Positions 60,472 to 64,000 of a stretch of DNA of 64,000 nucleotides are shown here, piece by piece. The stretch is from Bacteroidia bacterium (lineage in GTDB: Bacteria > Bacteroidota > Bacteroidia > Chitinophagales > Chitinophagaceae). The DNA is taken from contig JAUICZ010000002.1 of NCBI GenBank assembly GCA_030429205.1, forward strand, positions 1 through 64,000, in the 5' to 3' direction. The notes under the pieces were generated by a model, which was given only the letters and a program-made list of their open reading frames with translations, was not told the DNA's origin and did no database searches. Position 1 is the stretch's first letter. Each line of letters opens with the position of its first letter. Position numbers and translations under genes: made by a program.

Positions 60472-62811
60472 ATGAAATACAACAAGAGAAGGTTTGCAAT
60501 GGCTATGATGCTGCTACTGCTGCCGTTTGCAACATTTGCAATTCCCACAATGAAGAAGACAGGAACATCACAAACATTTTTCGGGGCTGTTATCTGCTCC
60601 GGCAACTCTTCTGATAACCCTAAGGTTACAGTAGAGGCATCGTTTAGCCCTGCGCTTACTATGTCTACCATTGCTACTATTGCTATTCAGAAAATAGACA
60701 TATCCGGTGGTAGCGTAACGGTGTTGAATGAAACAGATCTGGATGCAGATCTTGCCACATTAAGTTCCAGAAGTAGTGGCACATGGCACGTAAATATTGG
60801 CAACAGCAGTGTCAGTACAACGTTTGCCGATCACAACAACAGTCAGGTTACAAAATCTGTAAGCTTTACAAGACAAGATGCTCAGTACAGGTTTGTCATC
60901 AGGCACGGTACAACAGGTGGTAGTACGATTACCCAGTTCACTACCAATTTTCAACTAACAGAAGGTACAATACCATGGGTGCGCGTTACCAATATAAACG
61001 AGACAGTTGCCTGGACTATTGATGTAAAAGAACACAATGTTTTAAAGGGCTGTACCGGTAACGATCCAAGGTTGCGTGTAGACCCATTTACTTGTGGTAA
61101 CGATAATTTTCGTGTGAAGATAGGAGAGTATGATACCGATGCCGGCACATATGTTGGTACTCCGGTAGAAAAGGTGTTGTCATCATCAGAAATAACCGAC
61201 TTGCTATCTGGTACAGGTATACCAATTAATGGTTTTACAGATGGTAGCAACACGATTACATTGCAAACTGATAAGCATTACCATATCTCTGTAATATATC
61301 AGGGGCAGGGTACTTGGAAACCTGCTTACTCTGTGATGCATTATAAAGATGGTAATTTTGATCTGGCAATGAAAGATACTCCTTTCGATAGCGATGGGTA
61401 CGAGCCGTATAACAAATGGGACAACGACGTTTTTGCCAGCCCGGATCTTTGGAACAAAAAGTCTAACACGATGAACCCGACAAGCAAAACGCACGAGAAC
61501 CCAACCTTCGCATCGCTGCCCGGTAACCACAACCGTTTAATGGTAGAGATAAGGAATGTAGGGTGTAGTACCTCAACAGCAAACATACCTTTAAGATTGT
61601 TCTGGACAAGAGCACGTACAGATGAGTTGTGGAGCGATCATTGGATATATGATTTAGTAAATAATGCCGCCCCAGACCCTAATACGCCAAGCATTATGCG
61701 TCCGTTAGGTTCTGAAATTACAATTAGCGGAGCTACTCAAACCAACCCGTATAATACCAATAGTGATCCTTATTTAATACCTGCCATACCCGCAGGAAGC
61801 ACACACAAAATTAGTTTTGCTAATGGTGTACAATGGTTTCCGCCAGATCCTACTCATTACGACGCAAATAGTGGTTCTATTAGTAATGCCGGGCATCCGG
61901 TAATATGTTTATTGGCTAGGATCAACGAGCCTAACTCTTCCAGCGATCCTATCAGGTATGAGCCAACAGGAACAACAGACAAAATATTACCCTATGTAAA
62001 AGAAAATAATAATGTTGTCACCAGAAATACTATTGTTGTTTCAGAACCGGGTTTCTTCATTGCTGATCCCGGTGGAGGATGGAACTATGGTTTTGCAACA
62101 GTCATGGTTAATAACGACGGTGCTACTCCACGAACAGTAGATCTTTGCTTAGACCAACTTATAGACGCAGCTGGTGCAAGTACATTTATGGATCATGGTA
62201 ATATAGAAATAGGTACTACTACCAATTTGTATAATGCGTGGTTAACAGGAGGGTCGCAGGCTACTAACATGAGTATTGTTAGCCCTACACTGTTTTTAAT
62301 GACCAACGGCAGCCATGGTTGCTTAGAGAATATTACTGTTGCCCCGGGTAGTACAGAGCAGATTGGTGTTAGGTTTAACTATAATGGTACCAACCTTCCT
62401 CCTAGTCCGTTAGAGTATGTTTATCAGCTGAGTCAAACTACAGGTGCCGAGCCGTCTGTTGAGTATGGTAGTAATTCTGTATTTATTGCAGAAGTACCCA
62501 CGGTTACCCCTGCTCCCGGGCCGCAACCGGCATTTAGAACAACTGATATAGAGGATGCCTTAGCGGATGAAACATTAGGTATCTATCCAAACCCTTCGAG
62601 AGACTTTATAGACATTCTGTTGGGTGGTACATCTGTGAACGGTTCGCTGAATATTTATGATATGAATGGTAAACTAGTGCAGACCAAAGAGGCTGTAAAA
62701 GGTGCTGAAAAAGTTCGCATAAATATTTCGACACTGGCATCCGGTAACTATACTGTTGAGTTTACAGGATCAAACGGTACAATACACAGAGGCAGGTTCG
62801 TTAAAAAATAA
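60472..62811 (+). CDS. Secreted T9SS cargo protein, unknown function
   Basis: A 779-residue exported protein: signal MKYNKRRFAMAMMLLLLPFA, then long beta-rich regions with many Asn, Thr and Gly (repeats not obvious), and a T9SS type A sorting domain from LGIYPNPSRDFIDILL to GRFVKK. Cysteines occur in isolated pairs (CTGNDPR and CGNDNF; CSTSTA). No catalytic motif is seen; adhesion or surface structure is a guess. A good terminator follows. The next kilobase holds no protein gene. Confidence 0.8.
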   Translation: MKYNKRRFAMAMMLLLLPFATFAIPTMKKTGTSQTFFGAVICSGNSSDNPKVTVEASFSPALTMSTIATIAIQKIDISGGSVTVLNETDLDADLATLSSRSSGTWHVNIGNSSVSTTFADHNNSQVTKSVSFTRQDAQYRFVIRHGTTGGSTITQFTTNFQLTEGTIPWVRVTNINETVAWTIDVKEHNVLKGCTGNDPRLRVDPFTCGNDNFRVKIGEYDTDAGTYVGTPVEKVLSSSEITDLLSGTGIPINGFTDGSNTITLQTDKHYHISVIYQGQGTWKPAYSVMHYKDGNFDLAMKDTPFDSDGYEPYNKWDNDVFASPDLWNKKSNTMNPTSKTHENPTFASLPGNHNRLMVEIRNVGCSTSTANIPLRLFWTRARTDELWSDHWIYDLVNNAAPDPNTPSIMRPLGSEITISGATQTNPYNTNSDPYLIPAIPAGSTHKISFANGVQWFPPDPTHYDANSGSISNAGHPVICLLARINEPNSSSDPIRYEPTGTTDKILPYVKENNNVVTRNTIVVSEPGFFIADPGGGWNYGFATVMVNNDGATPRTVDLCLDQLIDAAGASTFMDHGNIEIGTTTNLYNAWLTGGSQATNMSIVSPTLFLMTNGSHGCLENITVAPGSTEQIGVRFNYNGTNLPPSPLEYVYQLSQTTGAEPSVEYGSNSVFIAEVPTVTPAPGPQPAFRTTDIEDALADETLGIYPNPSRDFIDILLGGTSVNGSLNIYDMNGKLVQTKEAVKGAEKVRINISTLASGNYTVEFTGSNGTIHRGRFVKK

Positions 62812-62836
62812 CAGACTATACCTTACACACATACAC

Positions 62837-62865
62837 AAACCCCTTTGTTTATTGCAGAGGGGTTT
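62837..62865 (+). terminator. Terminator of the T9SS cargo gene
   Basis: AAACCCCT pairs perfectly with AGGGGTTT (loop of 13 bases), followed by a T-rich run. Confidence 0.85.
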
Positions 62866-62891
62866 CTTTTTTGTTATGCGTTTTGCAGTAT

Positions 62892-62909
62892 TGTAGAATA
62901 AATACTACA
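62892..62909. promoter_or_regulatory. Palindrome TGTAG-N8-CTACA, copy 1
   Basis: TGTAGAATAAATACTACA. The same form is at 63129-63146 and, with one mismatch, at 63347-63364. It sits ahead of the first small-RNA-like unit and is a candidate operator. Confidence 0.5.
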
Positions 62910-62975
62910 TGCATTTCTTTAAAACATGACAATCGTCATAAAAAGAGGTGGGTACACTTACTATTTTTGAAGTCC

Positions 62976-63103
62976 GATGAACACGTGCTCGAGACATGAA
63001 TCAGGAAGATCACCTGGTACGATTTCTCGAACAAAACAAACAACCACATGTAAGGATAGAGCATGTAATTGAAAAGTCTCCCTCCAAATAAGGGAGGCTT
63101 TTT
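62976..63103 (+). ncRNA. Putative small RNA A
   Basis: A terminator-ended unit. TATTTTTG at 62962-62969 is a -7 box match, giving a start near 62976. GAGAC (62991-62995) can pair with GTCTC (63076-63080). The core TCTCGAACAAAACAAACAA is at 63025-63043. The terminator stem is 63076-63098 (CTCCCT/AGGGAG plus two pairs) with a T run. Unit B repeats the plan. A 31-codon frame at 62996 is not kept in B, so RNA is favoured over a peptide. Confidence 0.55.
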
Positions 63104-63128
63104 CTTATGTAGTTTTAGTCAGATGTCT

Positions 63129-63146
63129 TGTAGAATTAATACTACA
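63129..63146. promoter_or_regulatory. Palindrome TGTAG-N8-CTACA, copy 2
   Basis: TGTAGAATTAATACTACA, 73 bases before the conserved GAGAC of unit B. Differs from copy 1 only in the centre. Confidence 0.5.
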
Positions 63147-63207
63147 GGATTTTCGATTAAAATCTTATTTAAAAGCAGCTGGATCTTTGAAAACTTTTAT
63201 ATAATTG

Positions 63208-63331
63208 TATCAACATTTGAGACATAAGTCCGGAAGATCGTGGGTACTATTCTCGAACAAAACAAACAAGTACATGTAGGAAAGAACATCGTACTGAAAG
63301 AGTCTCCCTTCTACAAAAGGGAGGCTTTTTT
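63208..63331 (+). ncRNA. Putative small RNA B (paralogue of A)
   Basis: GAGAC at 63219-63223, the identical 19-base core at 63251-63269, GTCTC at 63302-63306 and a terminator stem CTCCCTT/AAGGGAG (63304-63323) with six T. The distance from core to GTCTC equals that of A; between GAGAC and core it is two bases shorter. The 5' end is not clear, as no full promoter is visible. Confidence 0.55.
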
Positions 63332-63346
63332 GTTTTATAACTCATT

Positions 63347-63364
63347 GGTAGTAATAATTCTACA
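63347..63364. promoter_or_regulatory. Palindrome TGTAG-N8-CTACA, copy 3 (inverted)
   Basis: GGTAGTAATAATTCTACA; its complement TGTAGAATTATTACTACC matches copies 1 and 2 with one changed outer base. A half-site TTCTACA is at 63531. Confidence 0.45.
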
Positions 63365-63499
63365 CGGTTGCTAGCTAAATATAGCTACGTTTACTCGGCA
63401 GAGTAAATTTAACCTAAGTGGCATTATTTGTTCTGTTGTGGTTAAATAAGCATGTGCCGAGAGGGCATATGGGAAGCCCCCAATCCTGGGGGCTTTTTT
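63365..63499 (+). ncRNA. Terminator-ended unit C, no protein frame
   Basis: Contains small hairpins (TGCC-GAGA-GGCA-type near 63455) and a strong terminator AAGCCCCCA/TGGGGGCTT (63474-63495) with a T run. It does not share the core of A and B, but stands behind the same palindrome type. A transcript here is inferred from the terminator alone. Confidence 0.4.
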
Positions 63500-63812
63500 A
63501 TTACTCATTTAGTGATCAATATTGAAGTAATTCTACAAGCGGTAGACGGTAATATGTATATACTTGTTATGGGTTACCCCAATAGCGAAAGGTGCTTTCA
63601 GGGTGAGTATTTCATACAGGGTACTGATGTCTAATTGCTACTTGCACATTATGCTAGGAAAGTTCAGCTATTTTTTACCTCCCTCAGACGAGGGAGGCCT
63701 TATTTTCTGTAACAAAGGCCTGAATAGTATTACAAACATTCCCGGTAGTTAATACAGTGGCAGTTAATCCCATATATTTTTTTACATTAGTATAGTATAC
63801 CCGATGTGAAAA
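63500..63812 (+). other. Unit D: gene-free stretch with a terminator-like hairpin
   Basis: CCTCCCTC and GAGGGAGG (63679-63698) pair perfectly around AGAC, but the T run behind is weak. A TGTAG half-site is at 63531. Sequence between 63540 and 63660 is unlike A, B and C. It lies 115 bases before the last gene and could be its leader or a fourth small RNA. Confidence 0.4.
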
Positions 63813-64000
63813 ATGTTATTACGTAAGGCTAAATATATATTAAGCTGCCTGTTGATGTGCAGTGTATGGTTTGCATATCCTGCAAAGGCTCAGTCGGGTG
63901 ATAAGCCGATATACATTGTAGATGATCATTCAGTTGAAACGAGTGATCAGCAAGCACATAAACCCGTGTACATTGGCAAAGACTCTTTGACGGTCTACAT
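63813..64000 (+). CDS. Partial secreted protein, 5' end
   Basis: An open frame from ATG 63813 to the window edge (62 codons). It begins with a signal peptide: MLLRKAKYILSCLLMCSVWF then AYPAKAQ as the likely cut site, and the mature part DKPIYIVDDHSVETSDQQ, KPVYIGKDSLTVY shows a short imperfect repeat of PIYI/PVYI. The family cannot be judged from this fragment. Confidence 0.65.
   Translation, partial: MLLRKAKYILSCLLMCSVWFAYPAKAQSGDKPIYIVDDHSVETSDQQAHKPVYIGKDSLTVY

Noticed and set aside
62996-63091. A 31-codon frame (starting MNQEDHLVRF) inside small RNA A
   Set aside because: The matching position in unit B is ATA, and a two-base length difference breaks the frame, so coding is not conserved between the paralogues.
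62892-63331. CRISPR-like array
   Set aside because: Only two long units with unequal spacing and unlike interiors are present; no short regular repeats and no cas genes.

Overview
The window reads as chromosomal DNA of a member of the Bacteroidota, most likely a Chitinophagaceae-type (class Chitinophagia) species with moderate GC. The evidence is four complete secreted proteins ending in type IX secretion (T9SS) sorting domains, a GldA-type ABC ATPase, many lipoproteins with a Cys close behind the signal peptide, an alpha-beta fused 2-oxoacid dehydrogenase E1, and promoters of the Bacteroidota form TTTG-N18-21-TAnnTTTG (clearest before rpsL, the E1 gene and the first ABC gene). Species cannot be fixed from the sequence alone.

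Layout. 1-295: 5' end of a large secreted gliding/T9SS-type protein. 0.7-5.2 kb: ABC exporter (ATPase, permease) run together with an M1 aminopeptidase lipoprotein. 5.2-10.1 kb: small membrane and secreted proteins, an ECF sigma factor with a membrane partner, a four-cysteine uracil-DNA glycosylase, MscS and recA with a double TTGTACAA palindrome upstream. 10.3-18.7 kb: an APC permease, then a repeat-rich stretch holding an A/T-rich nuclease-like gene, a CPBP protease, a serine hydrolase, an esterase and small proteins. 18.7-24.2 kb: two tandem M12B-type secreted metalloproteases. 24.3-25.2 kb: rpsL-rpsG without fusA. 25.3-38.1 kb: housekeeping and transport genes (GNAT, phosphoesterase, FKBP, TonB-type outer-membrane protein, E1, EamA, arginine decarboxylase, cupin/TetR pair, Hsp20). 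38.1-41.0 kb: a possible small RNA, a sugar-nucleotide reductase, a lipoprotein, and several GC-rich palindromes. 41.0-54.7 kb: M48 protease, APC permease, acidic protein, YdcF, mutS, M1 peptidase, an operon nrnA-FKBP-FKBP-FKBP opposite ndk, a VOC protein and gldA. 54.8-58.0 kb: an accessory cassette (AAA ATPase, unknown protein, small protein, XRE regulator) with GTTCCA hexamers in inverted repeats at both ends of its A/T-rich part. 58.2-62.8 kb: L,D-transpeptidase, small proteins and a 779-residue T9SS cargo. 62.8-63.8 kb: a gene-free kilobase with four terminator-ended units, two of them paralogous and likely small RNAs. 63.8-64.0 kb: start of a secreted protein.

The most unusual parts are the tandem putative small RNAs with shared TGTAG-N8-CTACA palindromes (62.9-63.7 kb), the GTTCCA-flanked cassette (55.4-58.0 kb), the two-hairpin dispersed repeat whose second stem changes sequence while keeping its pairing, the cluster of six CG-alternating palindromes (36.4-41.0 kb), and the paired TetR-type operators at 36.98-37.02 kb. 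Coding calls rest on reading frames and recognised motifs; no database search was run, so family names for the less conserved genes are inference.
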